Part shown: one piece after another, positions 45,001 to 57,112 of the stretch
Layout: each line of letters opens with the position of its first letter
Numbering within the stretch: position 1 is the stretch's first letter
Origin: Okapia johnstoni
Lineage: Eukaryota; Chordata; Mammalia; Artiodactyla; Giraffidae
Length of the DNA: 64,000 bases
Reading direction: 5' to 3'
Assembly (NCBI GenBank): GCA_024291935.2
Contig: CM044306.1
Location: 17,059,001-17,123,000 of the forward strand
The notes under the pieces: generated by a model
What the model was told of the DNA's origin: nothing
What the model saw: the letters and a program-made list of their open reading frames with translations, nothing else
The model's database searches: none
Translations under genes and position numbers: made by a program

Positions 45001-48000
45001 GTAAGCCAACCTCACACCTGACCCACCTCTAACTGAGGGTCAGCAAGAAGCTGTGCACTTAGATAGAGGTCTGCTGTGGGGGGACCTGGGGGTAGAGGGG
45101 AAGGGAGCAACTGGAGGAAGACTCCTCAGCTTGGTGCCTTGAGGTAGAGTCTGGGAGGTCTTTAGCCCCTAGCTCACCTAGTCATGTCAATAGGAAACGG
45201 GAATTCTATTCAAACTACTCATCTCAGGCTTTGACAAGGAATCCATAGGGTTTTAAACAAAGTGAAGTTGAGGCCCCCTGAGAGAAAAATGTGTAATCAG
45301 TGACTGCAGTTTAAGTCTAGAGCTCAAGAGAAGTGGGAGTAAAAAATAGAAATTGGAGGGTCAAGTGGGAGTATGAAATAGAGATTGGAGGGTCTCCTGT
45401 GGTTACAGCCACAGGCTTGAAAACTCCAAGGGGCAGAGATTGTGTATATTCATCACTGTGTCCTCTGCCCCTAGCACAGTGCCTGGACAATAGCTGGCCT
45501 CAACCTTTTAAAAATATATTTATTTGGCTACACCAGGTCTTAGTTGCAGCACACGAGACCTTCAGTCTTCGTTGTGGCATGTGGAATCCTTAGTTGCAGC
45601 ATGCCAACTCTGAGTTGTGGCAATGTGGGATCTAGTTCCCTGACCAGGGATCAAACCCTGGGCCCCCAGCATTGGGATGGCAGAATCTTAGCCACTGGAC
45701 CACCAGGGAAGTACCCCTGGGGCTCAACATTTTTTTTTAACTTTATCCAAGAAATACAGGCATATGGTTAAATAGTACTGAAGAGCTTATTCAGTGATTG
45801 AAAAGCAAGAATCCCCTATACCACATTCCCAGCCTCACTCCTCAGAGCACCCACCATTGTTTCATTTGAACTATTTTTCTGCCTGGTTACCATCTCATCT
45901 CTCCACAAGCTCACAGGCTTCTTCTTGGTTTATCAGCTCTAGACATGACCACCTACCCACTCTAATGGCACCACCCTGCCCCATCCTCCCAACATCAATT
46001 ATTTTTAGATCTGCTAATGCCTTTGTAAATTTAATATATTTATTTTTTCATCAACTTTAGAGAGTATCTTTTGACACACATATAGTAAGATGTTTTAGTG
46101 GACCCTACCTTTTCCTTCAACTTTCCTTCCTGCCTTGTAGCTCCCAAAGACTCTAGCCTGTATGTTTATTTTTTTAATATCAAGGTTGATAGCATTCACA
46201 TTGTCCCATAACCATAATTATGTTTTCCAAATTTTGCCTATATATTGATTCTAAATGTTGAAAGTTAATAAACAGTATTTATTACCATGACTACATGAAA
46301 ACTGTTCACTGAAGAGCCATAAAAATTATCACAATTACCTTTTCTTTCTCATACAGCTTTTTGTTTTTCCTGTTTTTGTTTTTAGTGACCTTTTACTTAT
46401 ACTCGTTGCTTTTATCATAGTCTTTGTTTTCTTAAACCTCTACATCTAGTTAACTATTCTGTTAGGTTTTCTTTATTTCAGAGACCTACTGCCCAGGACG
46501 CTTCATCCTATTGTACCAATGTGTAGGCCTCTACACAGTTAACATCTGGGATTCAGCTGCTCTCCTGGGTTGGATATGCTGTTTCATCCCTGACTCTCTT
46601 GTTTTACACCTTTATTTTGCACTAGCACATCCTCAAATAACTTCCAAAAAAAAAAAAAAAAGGAGTAAACTTTCTTACTTTTCCATGTCTGAAATGATAG
46701 TTTTGCTGGATATAAAATTCTAAGTTAAAAACCATTTCCTTCAGAATGTTAAAGACAACCATATTGCTAACTCCACTGCCAGTATGATTCTCCTTCCCTT
46801 GTTGTTGACTTGTTTTTCACTTAGAACTATTTAGGAATCCTTTGTTCCTGGTGCAATGAACTTTTAGAGCAAAGATCTTTTGGCATCTATAGTGCTGGGT
46901 ATTCAGCAAACATTTTTAAGCTAATGACATCCTTCAGCTCAGGGAAGTGCTGATTTCTCTTTTCTTCTCCATGGTCTCCATTCTTTCTGAATCTCCTTTC
47001 TACAACCCAGAACTGGATTTCCTTCTGATCCTTTTTTCTCACATTGTCTTGATATTTTAGTTCTACCTTCTAGGAATATTCTCTGTATTTTATTTTTTAA
47101 TTCTGTTTGCTAAAAAGCTCTTTCTTTTCATAGTTCTTTTTAAAATAGTATCCTGTTCTTGTTCTTTGGATGCAATATATATGTTGCTGAATATCTTAAA
47201 CTCTGAATCTCTGAAGATGATTAGAATTTTTCAGTTTCCTTGTTTCTCTTCTGGTATCCTGAAGTAGTCTTTTCTCTTGGTCTAGCTCTCCTATGTTAGC
47301 AGTTTTCTCAAATGCCGAGTGATGCTTGGTTGTCCATGTATAAGAGTGAAATCATAAAAAGCTGATTGGGAGCCTATGACTGCAGGAGCCTATTGCTTTG
47401 CAGATATCACTTTAATATGACCAGTCAGGAATCAGACATATCTCTGGCAGGTTTGAGAAGACCCATACAACTGATACATCTCCAGCCAAACTGGACAAGG
47501 GAAAAAAACAGACAAAAATTACCAGCATGAGGAATGAAAGAGGTAACACCACTACAGACTCTGCAGATATGAAAAGGATAATTAGGGAATATTAGGAACA
47601 ATTTATGCCAATAAATTTGACAACTTAGATAAAATGGCTAAATTCCTTTAAAAAAAAAAAATACAAACTCCAAAACCTCACTCAAGAAGAAATAGATATT
47701 CTGGGAATGGATAGTGGTGATGGCTACATGATAATATACTTAATGCCAGTGAACTGCATACTTAAAAATAATTTTAAAAGGGCAATTTATGATATGTATA
47801 TTTTACCACAATAAAAAAGAAAGAAATAGGTAGGCTAAATAACCCTGTGTCTATTTTTTAAGTTGAATTTGTAATTAAAAATCTTCTCACAAGGAAACTC
47901 CAGGTCCAGGTCCACAGGCTTCATTTGTGAATTCTACCAAACATTATGAATAAATAATAAAAATTTTACACAAACTCAGAAAATTGAAGAGGGGACATGT

Positions 48001-51000
48001 CTGAACTCATTCTACGAGACCAGCATTACTCTAATGTCAAAACCTTACATCATAGACATTATAAAAAGAAAGACATTATAAAAGAGAAAATTGCATACCA
48101 ATACACCTCATGAACATATACGTGAAAATTCATCTTAAAAGTCAGAAAATAAAATTTGACAATGTATAAAAAGGTAGTACATTGTGATCAAGTGGGATTT
48201 ATCCCAGGAATACAAGATCTCACCATAAACAAATTGTAATAGAATTATTAGCAGAATAATATGTAATATATGTAGCACACACTATATATAACTTCCCTGC
48301 TTCTCTGGTGGCTCAGGCAGTAAAGAATCTGCCTACAGTGCAGGAGACCTGGGTTCCATCCCTGGGTTGGGAAGATCCCCTGAAGGCAGGCATGGCAAAC
48401 AACTCCAGTATTCTTTCCCAGAGAATCTCATGGACAGAGGAGCCTAGTGGACTGCAGTCCATGGGATCACAAAGAGTCAGACACAACTGAGCAACTAAGC
48501 ACATACAGCCATACATACATAACTTATATAATATATTAACAGAATATACAAGAAAAACATATGATAATCTCAATAAATTCAGAAAAAGCATCAGATAAAA
48601 CCCAACATCCCTTCCTATTAAGTAGGAACAGAAGGAAACTTCTTCAACCTGATAAATAGCATCTATGAGAAAAACTATAACATTATATTTCATGATGAAA
48701 TACTGGATGCTTTTCCCCTAAGCTCAGTAGCAAAGCAAGAATATCTACTCTCAATTCTGTTCCACATTGTTCCAGAGATTATTTTCAGTGCAATAAGGCA
48801 AGAAAAGGAACTGGAGACATCCAGGTTGAAATGGAAGAAGTAAGACTATGTTGAGTCACAAATATTATTTTTATGTAGAAAACCCTATGGAATCTTAAAA
48901 AAGCTACTAGAACAAATAAGATTTTAGGATGGTTGCAGGATACAAAATCAACGCCTTTCTATATAAAGCAATCCACAGTTGGAAGTTGAAATTATTTCAT
49001 ACACTACCAAATGTCACTTGAATCCCTAATAGAACATTCCCAGGTAGAATATAGAGGCCCCAAGTTGAGTCAACCTCAGATTTTTGCTTCTAAACCCCAG
49101 TACTGAAGTGAGGTTCATACCATAATAATTTTTCCTTCTATCCATATTCAGTTGCTTTTTTTGGAAGAGTTAAGGCTTTAGGTGTGATTAAACTTTCCAG
49201 AAAAATTTTGTAAAACAAGCAAAAGAAACTAAGATCATGACATCCAGTCCCATCACTTCATGGCAAGTAGATGGAGAAACAATGGAAACAGTGATAAATT
49301 TTATCTTCTTGGGCTCCAAAATCACTGCAGATAGTGATTTCAGCCATGTAATTAAAAGACGCTTGTTCCTTGGAAGAAAAGTTATGACCAACCTAGGCAG
49401 CATATTAAAAAGCAGAGACATCACTTTGCCAACAAAGGTCCGTCTAGTCAAAGCTATGGTTTTTCCAGTAGTCATGTATGTATGTAAGAGTTGGAGCATA
49501 AAGAAGGCTGAGTGCCAAAGGATTGATGCTTTTGACATGTGGTGTTGGAGAAGACTCTTGAGAGTCTCTTGGACTGCAAGGAGATCAAAACAGTCAATCC
49601 TAAAGAAATCAATCCTGAATATTCATTGGAAGGACTGATGCTGAAGCTGAAGCTCAAAAATTTTGGCCACCTGACGCAAAGAGGAGACTCATTGGAAAAG
49701 ACACTGATGGCTGGGGACGATTGAAGGCAGGAGGAGAAGAGGATGACAGAGGACAAGATGGTTGGATGGCATCACCTACTCAATGGACATGAGTTTGAGC
49801 AAGCTCTGGGCGATGGTGAAGGACAGGGAAGCCTGGTGTGCTGTAGTCCATGGGGTCACAAAGAGTTGGACACAACTGGGCAACTGAACAACAACAACAA
49901 GACAAAAGAAGGCTGTGGGATCAGAAGCCTGAGGCATAGCAGCAGTTGGGGCAGGTAGAACTGGAGCAGAAGAGATGTGGGGAGGACGTTGAGGGATTGT
50001 CAAAGAAAGCATGATGGTCAAAGAAGTGATGAGTTCCGAGGAGACCACTGAGCGGACCACTGGGAGCCTGTCCCTGGTGCACTCTCAGCCCAGTCTCCCA
50101 GCTGATCCAGGATCCCAGGCCCAGGCTGAACCTGTGGTTGCACGCTTGCTAAGTCACTTCAATCCTGTCCAACTCTTTGCAACGCTATGGACGGTAGCCC
50201 ACCAGGCTCCTCCGTCCATGGGATTCTCCAGGCATTGCCATTTCCTCCTCCTGGAGAACTTCCCGATCCAGGGATTGAACCCATGTCTCTCACATCTCCT
50301 ACATTGGCAGGTGGGTTCTTTACCACTAGCATCAGCTGGGAAGTGCATGGAGCAACCCAAAGCCCAGGACCAACATCAGCCATGCGAGGACCCTCCCCAG
50401 CCTCTCCACCTCTAGGAAGAGGCCACAGCACATTCTAATCCTTCTAATCTAATCCTGGGAGCAATTCTTCTCAGCCAGAGCCAAGGCTGTCACTTCCTGT
50501 CACACTGCAGGCTCATGGGGATCCCAGCTTTCTCATTGCCATAATGGCCCCAACATCAACCCATATCCACCACCCTGGGGCTCAGAGAATGGGACAGCCT
50601 GGTGGCCCCTATCACCAAAGGATGAAAGAGAAGCTTCTGCAATAAAAGATACAAGCTTCTAGGAAAGAGGACTGTGAGGGGGGACGTACCCCAAGGAGCC
50701 AATCTCCTCTGCAAAGGATGTTTCGTGTTCCGAAATAACCAGAGGGGCTTCCCACATGGCACTAGTGGTAAAGAATCTGCCTGCCACTGCAGGAGGCCTA
50801 AGGGATGCAGGTTTGATCTTTTAGTCGGTAAGATCCCCTGGAGGAGGGCATGGCAACCCACTCCAGTATTCTTGCCTGGAGAATCCCATGGATAAAGGAG
50901 CCTGGTGGGCTACAGTCCATGAGTCACACAGTCAGACACAACTGAAGCACTTAACAAGCACACGTCACCTCAAATCAAGCACCTGGAGTGAGAATTCTGG

Positions 51001-54000
51001 CCCAGCATTGGAGATAGATGATCACAGGATGTGAAATTGCATGAGAAGCCAGGGGAAGAGAGGACAGGATAGGAGTGGCTAGGATGAGAGTGAGTGGCAG
51101 ATCTGAAGCCTGGCCAGACAGAGTGGAGAAAGGGGAGCAGGGGCAGGAATGGAAAAGATGAAGAAAGTTCACCTGGGGTGCAACGGAGAACCCCGCACAG
51201 TTACAGGCTCCAGGGTAGGATGACATTCAGGGCAGGGCAGTAAAGAGCTCCTTAAGTGAAGCCTGAACTTAGAAGTTCTGACTTCCTGAGTGATCAGCTG
51301 AGGGACCTTGGGCAAATGAACCTCTTCTCATGTTTTGTGTTCAAAGAACTAAAGCCTACAAAGTGCTCAACACAATCCCTGGGCTAGTTTCTAGCACTCA
51401 ATGAATGGAAGTGACCACTATTCGTATTTGCCCTAATGGAGGACAGTGATGGATCACGAAAGGCGGAAGGGAGCAGACGTGGAGGATGGGGTGCTGGTGA
51501 TGCTGGCAAGGGGCAGGATGGGCAAGGGGATGGCACATGGGCTTAGGTAAGGGACAGGGAAGGAGTTGGGGTGGCTGCAGCACTGCCACCAGCCTGAGCT
51601 CTAGACTCGCTCAGGGACTGTCCGAACTTGCAGGTCCCCTGCCCTCACGTCCTTCTCCCTGCCAGGTGCCAATGGATTTCCCTGCTGTTGCAAAGAGTCG
51701 GTGGACATTGTGGATTCACAGTGAGAACCAGTTCCCCATCACCGCAGGACTTCTCCCCAACCCCCGAGATCACCCACCCTCACCCAGGATCTCCCTCTAT
51801 CTTGCTTATTTCCAAAATCTCCCCAAGGCCAATATCCAGGCCCAAAGGCAGCAGGGGTGGGGATGGAGGCCATTCCCCACTCCGCTTCCGCCCCCAACTC
51901 CTCACACTGGAGGAGGATTGAAGGGTGGTGGGGTACACCCAGGACATGGATGGAGCCTGACCCCTTAGCGTTGCCTTTCTCTGAGATCAGAACTGTCCAA
52001 GGGGAGGGTGGGCAGGTGCCTAAAGTAGGAGAAAGGTTACAATGACTGAGGGCAGCGGTCGAGATGGCAGCCAACTAGCAATAAGAATCAAGGGTACCCT
52101 CCACACACACCCCTGCACTTCAGATTTGCTGAGCTGAGAGTGGGCAGCTTCTGGAGAGGGTGTCCCTCTGGGCTTCTCCCTCTGTGAGGAGTCACTTGCA
52201 AGACACTGGCCCACTGGAATGCTAGATTAAAATGCAGATTTCTGGGCCTCACCTCCAACTGAAATAAAAGATACAAGCTTCTAGGAAGAGGACTGTTGGA
52301 GCGGGGGACCTCCCCCAAGGAGTCAGTCTCCTCTGCAGAGATTGTAGGGGAAGGGGGGCAACTCAGCAAGCTCTCTAGGCACTTTCTGAACTCACTGAAG
52401 TTTGAGAATATGAGTCTGCCATGGGATTCTCGGTGGGAGTGGGCACCGCCAGGGGAGTGAGCTGGGGGCCTCTTGCCAGTCCTTGCACAAGGCAGGAGGC
52501 TTTAAGGGCACCAGAGACCCTCCCCTGAAGCTACTCCACCCACCGCATGGAGGCCTGTCACCCACTCTGTGTTTCCTTCTGTCTTAGGGGTGACATAAAC
52601 CGAAACCAGTTCCAGCCAATACAAGAGGAAGATGACATGGAGGTAACGGCAGACCTTATCACCTCCTAGGGGCAGGTGGGAGGCCAGGGGCAGGGGTCTT
52701 TGAGGCCCATATTGTCTAAAGCCTGACCATTCCCCACCCTGGACAGTTATGGGACCGACCCTAGCACCAGACACACACAGGCACACCCACCCTCACCAGC
52801 TGCCTCCACTGCCTCCCTGCCCCAAGCAGGTCACTTGGAGGAGGCAAGTGTCGGGGAGGAAGTGAGCAGAAGGACAGTGAGGGGGCGGGGCCGGGCAGAG
52901 AATGGGGGATGGGGAGAACCACAGCAGTTGAGGGGTGGGGGGGCCAGGCGCAGCCTCAGCTTCCTGTTGTAACCTTTCAGCTGGAGAACGAATTGCTAGG
53001 GCCAGAGGTTCCTGAAGAAGATGTCCCTCAAGTGAAGCCAGAACAGAAGCCCAAGCCCTTCCCACAGGCAGAGCCCAAGGCCAAACAGGAAGACCCCGAG
53101 CCCCAGGGGTACAGGGAAGAGTCCCCCCAACCCTACGGAGACGGGCTAACGAAGCCAGACATCAGACAGCTGAGCATGAGGTCCACCTCCAGCTACATGG
53201 GTTCCATGGACGAGGACTACCGCTCCATTCACGTGCAGACCTCCAGGCACCTCTTCTGGGTAGACAGGTTCATCCAGGTGTCAGAACACAGCCTGCAACC
53301 AGCGATCAGCACACAGCCCGTCCAGAAGAGCACAGAAAAGACCACCAGATGCCCGGCCCAACAGACGAGGCCCAAGGACACCAAGAGCTCCAAGAAGCAG
53401 AGCCAGGACCCCAGCGCCCAGCAAGACCCTCTAGACAAAGCCTCCCAGAAGGCTCCAAGCCCGGAGCCGTCCTTCTGCCCGCCCACAATGGACCTGGAAG
53501 AGCTGATCAATTTCGCATCAACCCTGGCCGTGGCCTCCTCCAGCAGGATGGACTTGCCCAGCCTGCAGCACGTGATCAAGACCACACCCCAGAAGGCCAT
53601 GCCACCTCCCACAGAGCCCGCTGTGGAGCATGCTGCCCAGCCCACCATGGACGAGCCAGAGCAGGAAAAACTCACGAAGGATGAGAAGCCGCCAGAGGAA
53701 CCAGGAGAAGCCAGGGAACCGCAGGATGCCCCAAAGCAAGAAGATAAGGACGTCCCTCACCCTTACCTTGACCTCAGCAAGCCAGGGTTCAAGAGGGCCA
53801 CCATTGAAGGGGAGCTGAAGTTTCTCCCATCTCCGACCATGTCCCCTCAGCCAGAAGGAGCTGCAAAAGAGTAAGTGAGGCTGCCCCACGGCTCACACAG
53901 GATGTGCAGGCGGGCCCACTCCTCACATAGCCAAGTGGGGGCTGGGGACAGTGGAATGAGGGGCTGGCTGAGTGATGCCTCCACCTCAGTGACCTCATAA

Positions 54001-54552
54001 AGGCTGCTGGAAACAAAGTTACGGTGGGCTGATATGCAGTGCCAAGGCCAGGGCTGACAGGCCTGGGGACCATGGAGGGTAAGCGCTCCAGGGTGGGGGC
54101 AGGGACTTGGGTTCGAAGCTGGAACTAGAATGCCATTCTAGCATTAAGAAGTTGCTCGCCACGAGTGTAGACGGCCTCACCCTCACTGGAAGCACTCAGG
54201 CTAGCTTCTTTCCTACTGAGAACCCCTAGGTCTCAGCCCTGGGCCCTGAACATGCCCAACGAGGCAGGACTGAGGACTCTGGGTTCTCCAGCACCCCATG
54301 CTTCCTGGTGATGATTGAACATGACAGAGGGGCAGCTGCCCATCCACATCACACAGAAGGAAGAGGCCATCTGAGCCCCTGCGCCCTCCTCAGAAAGGCC
54401 TCCGGGCTCACCCCTCCTTTGTCCTTCCCACCAGGGCCCAAGTGACACTCTCTCTTTTGCGTTGCAGCTCGGTGCCGGGAACCATGAAAGGGAATCCATT
54501 ATTCCTGAAAATCCATTTTAAGCTGTCGTCCCCTTCCTCCCCAGAGAAATGA
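41708..54552 (+). CDS. SPATA32: SPATA32 (spermatogenesis-associated protein 32), complete coding region
   Basis: Testis-associated acidic protein; family work links it to actin and syntaxin in germ cells, but its biochemical role is not settled. Five coding exons join in frame: 41708-41720, 51666-51720, 52588-52642, 52981-53870 and 54468-54552 (1098 nt, 365 residues; human about 384). Recognisable blocks are the N-terminus [12 protein letters not shown], the hydrophilic region rich in Pro, Glu and Lys, [13 protein letters not shown], the strongly conserved [29 protein letters not shown], and the C-terminus [14 protein letters not shown]. There is no signal peptide or membrane segment. Exon 1 encodes only four and a third codons, and the first intron is 9.9 kb and full of retroposons. 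It lies in tandem about 1 kb after MAP3K14. Confidence 0.9.
41930..42008. repeat. Interrupted (TG)n microsatellite
   Basis: Two TG runs separated by TATGTGTACGACTG, just after the SPATA32 promoter. The motif TATGTGTACGA/TATGTGTACAG occurs after each run. Confidence 0.9.
42763..42980 (-). mobile_element. Bov-tA SINE
   Basis: Antisense; GAAAGTGAAAGTGTTAGCTG through ACTACCTGAGCCATCAGGGA, inside L1. Confidence 0.85.
43148..43265 (+). mobile_element. Bov-tA SINE, truncated
   Basis: Sense; CCTGGAGAAGGGAACGGCTA through GTCAGACATGACTGAGAGAC, inside L1 and opposite to the neighbouring Bov-tA. Confidence 0.8.
44090..44285 (+). repeat. MIR-like fragment
   Basis: CATGGGGTTTGGAGCCGATC then AGCTGTGTGACTTGCACAGA, typical MIR order. 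Confidence 0.6.
44625..44922 (-). mobile_element. tRNA-Glu SINE (CHR type), antisense
   Basis: TTATTTATTTTTTGGCTGCA start and GGACCACCAGGGAAGTCCC end. Confidence 0.85.
45512..45716 (-). mobile_element. tRNA-Glu SINE, antisense
   Basis: ATATTTATTTGGCTACACCA start, GACCAGGGATCAAACCCTGG box, GGACCACCAGGGAAGTACCC end. Confidence 0.8.
47480..49030 (+). repeat. Degraded L1 ORF2/3' segments
   Basis: Frame-broken L1 ORF2-like sequence (ATGCCAATAAATTTGACAAC; AACTCATTCTACGAGACCAG; GTGGGATTTATCCCAGGAAT). A separate L1 3' end (GGAATGGATAGTGGTGATGG ... TTTTACCACAATAAAA) is nested at 47695-47820, and a Bov-tA lies at 48296-48505. Confidence 0.75.
48296..48505 (+). mobile_element. Bov-tA SINE
   Basis: Sense; CCTGCTTCTCTGGTGGCTCA through GTCAGACACAACTGAGCAAC, inside L1. 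Confidence 0.85.
49195..49900 (+). mobile_element. BovB LINE 3' fragment with reverse-transcriptase relic
   Basis: Sense copy. A 133-codon open stretch (49237-49638) retains the C-terminal RTE polyprotein pattern ([33 protein letters not shown]), then breaks and runs into the BovB/Bov-tA common tail ending in ACAACAACAACAAG. No active element remains. Confidence 0.88.
50138..50343 (-). mobile_element. Bov-tA SINE
   Basis: Antisense; CACGCTTGCTAAGTCACTTC through TTTACCACTAGCATCAGCTG. Confidence 0.8.
50639..50717 (+). repeat. 80-bp duplication, copy 1 (SPATA32 intron 1)
   Basis: Shares AATAAAAGATACAAGCTTCT, AGAGGACTGT, CCCCAAGGAG and TCTCCTCTGCA with 52261-52343 in the same orientation. Confidence 0.8.
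50746..50960 (+). mobile_element. Bov-tA SINE
   Basis: Sense; GGCTTCCCACATGGCACTAG through CAGTCAGACACAACTGAAGC. Confidence 0.85.
51666..51720 (+). CDS. SPATA32: SPATA32 coding exon 2
   Basis: 55 nt between CCAG and GTGAGA, encoding [18 protein letters not shown] and ending in phase 2. It is flanked at a distance by the two copies of an 80-bp duplication. Confidence 0.8.
52195..52260. repeat. MER5A-like relic
   Basis: AATGCTAGATTAAAATGCAG then ATTTCTGGGCCTCACC, a MER5A-type pattern directly before duplication copy 2. Confidence 0.4.
52261..52343 (+). repeat. 80-bp duplication, copy 2 (SPATA32 intron 2)
   Basis: Partner of 50639-50717, with small indels. The pair straddles SPATA32 exon 2. 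Confidence 0.8.
52588..52642 (+). CDS. SPATA32: SPATA32 coding exon 3
   Basis: 55 nt between CTTAG and GTAACG, encoding [18 protein letters not shown]; the IQEE block is shared with human. Ends in phase 0. Confidence 0.8.
52981..53870 (+). CDS. SPATA32: SPATA32 coding exon 4 (main exon)
   Basis: 890 nt between TTTCAG and GTAAGT, about 80% of the protein. A Pro/Glu/Lys-rich first half is followed by the conserved [19 protein letters not shown] block and [10 protein letters not shown] near its end. Confidence 0.93.
54468..54552 (+). CDS. SPATA32: SPATA32 last coding exon
   Basis: Acceptor TTGCAG, then [20 protein letters not shown] to stop TGA at 54550-54552. The KIHFKLS tail is the signature C-terminus of the family. 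Confidence 0.9.
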
Positions 54553-54564
54553 CTAGACAAAACC

Positions 54565-54570
54565 AGTAAA
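54565..54570 (+). terminator. Possible SPATA32 polyadenylation signal AGTAAA
   Basis: A variant hexamer AGTAAA lies 13 nt after the stop codon, with T-rich sequence (GACTTTTTGTG) about 25 nt further on. No AATAAA is seen nearby, so a very short 3' UTR is inferred. Confidence 0.4.
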
Positions 54571-55822
54571 GCCTCCAGCGCTGGCCCCCCGGCTCAGACT
54601 TTTTGTGCAAACGCTCCTGGACCAGTGAGCTCCTCTGACTTCAGCCTCCTGGTCTCCAATGCTTAGAGTTAGCCACCCCAGCACCCCCTGCCCTCCGCGG
54701 GCTCTGTCAACCCTTTGTGGTCCCTACTTACTCCCCCTGCATCGCGCCAGACCTCTAGGCCAGCATCAGAGAGTCGTGACTTGCCTTGGGGAAGCCTCAG
54801 TTGTGCCCTGTCTGAGGCTTCTTAGATGTAAAAAGGGACATTTGGGGATCATCTGAGGCGAGAGCCTCCTGGAGGTGGGACTGGGCAGGCAAGAAGGCTT
54901 CTAGAAGGAGTTCTTCCCACTTCTCTCATGGTGAAGGCCTGGCGTGGGGAAGAGATGGTGTTCAGGGCTTGAAGGAGGGGAATAGTGAAGCCGAAGGACT
55001 GGTCCTCCAGGGACCACCACCTCCACTCAAAGGTACCTCCAGTGTAGGGGAGAGCCCATGGGTCACGATGCACTTCTGCAGGCAGTCCACACACACACAC
55101 ACACACCAGCTGCTGACCAGCATGTGACACAGAGATGCACATGACACAGCCACACGCAAGCCAAGGAAGCATGTTCCACACGTTCCAGGCACACAGGCAC
55201 ACACCTACACAGTGCTTGTGACCTAGAGGCATGCACTCGGATGCATGAGCCTCTCCACGGTAGGGGAGGAGGAACAATGTGGGGAAGCTTCTGGAAGAGG
55301 AGATGGCAACGAGAGGGAAGAGAACTTGGAGTGTGGGGATGGACGTGGGTAGGAAGAGGGAAGTCAGGGAGAAAGAGAAGGGGAGACAGCACTGAGGCTT
55401 GGGGCCTAATGAGACTCGAGACCTCCTCCGGACCAAGGCTCCCCTTAAGTGAAAGCCCTACTTTGCAGATCCTTAGAATCCTGTCCTGCCTTGAGAGGGG
55501 GCTGAGGAGGGAGGTGCCCAGGGTCAGGGAGAATGGGATTAGGAAGGGGTGGGTTTCCCAGGTGGCACTGGTGGTAAAGAGCCCACCTCCCAGTGCCGGA
55601 GACATGGGTTCAATCCCTGGGTCAGGAAGATCCCCTGGAGGAGGGCATGGCAACCCACTCCAGTATTCTTGCCTGGAGAATCTCCATGGACAGAGGAGCC
55701 TGGCAGGCTATGGTCCATGGGGTCGCAAAGAGTCAGACATGACTGAAGCAACTAAGGAAACATGCATGAGCACTCAAGAATGGGCCAGGGCCAGAGAAGG
55801 GGGCAGGTGGCTGGAAGGAGGG
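54571..55822. other. SPATA32 to EF-hand gene intergenic gap
   Basis: About 1.25 kb of non-coding sequence with a short (CA) run at 55086-55106 and a Bov-tA SINE at 55550-55765. No promoter motif stands out. Confidence 0.5.
55550..55765 (+). mobile_element. Bov-tA SINE
   Basis: Sense; GGGTTTCCCAGGTGGCACTG through GTCAGACATGACTGAAGCAA, just upstream of the tentative first exon of the EF-hand gene. Confidence 0.85.
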
Positions 55823-55841
55823 ATGAAGAAGAGATGCAGAG
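55823..55841 (+). CDS. EFCAB15: Tentative first coding exon of the EF-hand gene
   Basis: ATG followed by MKKRCR and a strong donor (AGAG then GTGAGT), ending in phase 1 as the next exon requires. No homology supports it, and it lies only 58 bp after a Bov-tA SINE, so another 5' exon is possible. Confidence 0.3.
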
Positions 55842-57051
55842 GTGAGTGTCTGGGGAGGGGCTAGGCCAGCACTGGCATCTGGCTATTGGGACACATCTTC
55901 CCAGAGGAAGGGCTCCTTCCCCACCAGGGGACCTCGGGTAAGGTGAGCCACAGTCCCATCTTGGCTGGACCCCAGCTTCCCATGCCTTGACCTGGGGCCT
56001 CTGGAGCCTGCTTCTCCCCTGCACCTCAGCCTTCCTGTTAGCTTCTGGCATGGAGTCACAAAATTTAGGTGCCTTAAAGGAGCAGAAACTCAAAAGACTA
56101 AAAGTGCAGGTTCCCCAGCAGAGAGGAGCAGGCCTGTGGGGAGGGTGGAGCGCACCCCTGCTGACAGTTGTTCAGATCCACCCCAAACCCAGCCTGGGGG
56201 ACTGCAGGCCTGATGGACAGGCGCAGCCTCCAAGCATGCAACTCTGCCTTTCAGGCAGCAGAGGGCGGAAGACCGAGCGATCACCGTCGGCAAAGAGAAC
56301 ATCCAGGTGACCAGGGTGGAGGGATGGCCCACCTCTCCTCCAAGTTAGTGCTTCCAGAATTCCCCTGAGAGAGGACTGTGGGCGCAGGCTGGCAGGGGGC
56401 CGGTCCTGGGAGGTGAAGCTATGCACCCACAGGTCTGGTCCCAAGTGCCCTGGAGTCCAAACACTCAAACGGGCTGGACCCCTCAGCCCTGTCTTCTCCT
56501 CACCTCCAAGGCCTCGACAGAAGCCTCAGAGACTGCTCATGCAAGACCCAGGAGAGGAGCAGGCTGGCAGAACCCAGAAGGGAAGGTTGCAGCAACGTGC
56601 TACCTTCCTGACCCAGAAGGAACCAGCTGCCGCCTTGACCACAGGGGCTGAGCAGGCTTCCCAGAGGGCCAGGCAGCTCGAAGGCCTTGAGGCCACCCAT
56701 ACAGTACAGTCAGGCCCCCGGACTGGGTCTCCAAGGTGAGAGCAGGGACCAGGGCCAGGGCTAGGGTGCTGGGTCTGGGGAAAAGCCTGCCTGACTCTGG
56801 CATCGCTCAGCAGCAGATGCAAAGAACTTTCCACCCTCTTACCCCTGCCAGAGGCAGCTTTGCAGACAAGAACCTGCTTCCCCTGACAGCACGGCAGCTG
56901 GCAGGTGAGGGCCTTGAGACTGGAAGCAGGGAGGAAAACTAAGGGGTGCTCAGAGTAGAAGAGGTTGGGGACACAGTAGAAGCCAGTGGCTGTACTGTAA
57001 CCTCTCCATGCCAGTCTAATTTGCTCATTTCTGCAATCCCAGGGCTCATGG

Positions 57052-57112
<61 letters not shown>

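Larger units (their letters stand above)
41721..51665 (+). other. SPATA32: SPATA32 intron 1, retroposon-dense
   Basis: About 10 kb between the first two coding exons. It holds a (TG) microsatellite, two L1 segments, several Bov-tA and CHR-type SINEs, MIR relics and a BovB fragment, listed separately. I see no further exon. Confidence 0.75.

Noticed and set aside
49237..49638. 133-codon open frame as a functional reverse transcriptase
   Set aside because: It is only the C-terminal end of a BovB polyprotein, with no start, no catalytic YxDD region and breaks after it; annotated as a relic.
54849..55436. 195-codon - strand frame downstream of SPATA32
   Set aside because: Low-complexity Cys/Val segment from a CA run; no splice or homology support.
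55987..56310. Start of the EF-hand gene at the ATG near 56051 (MESQNLGALKEQ...)
   Set aside because: Its only nearby donor (CAG then GTTCCC) is weak and ends in phase 0, which does not join to exon 2 in the frame needed downstream.
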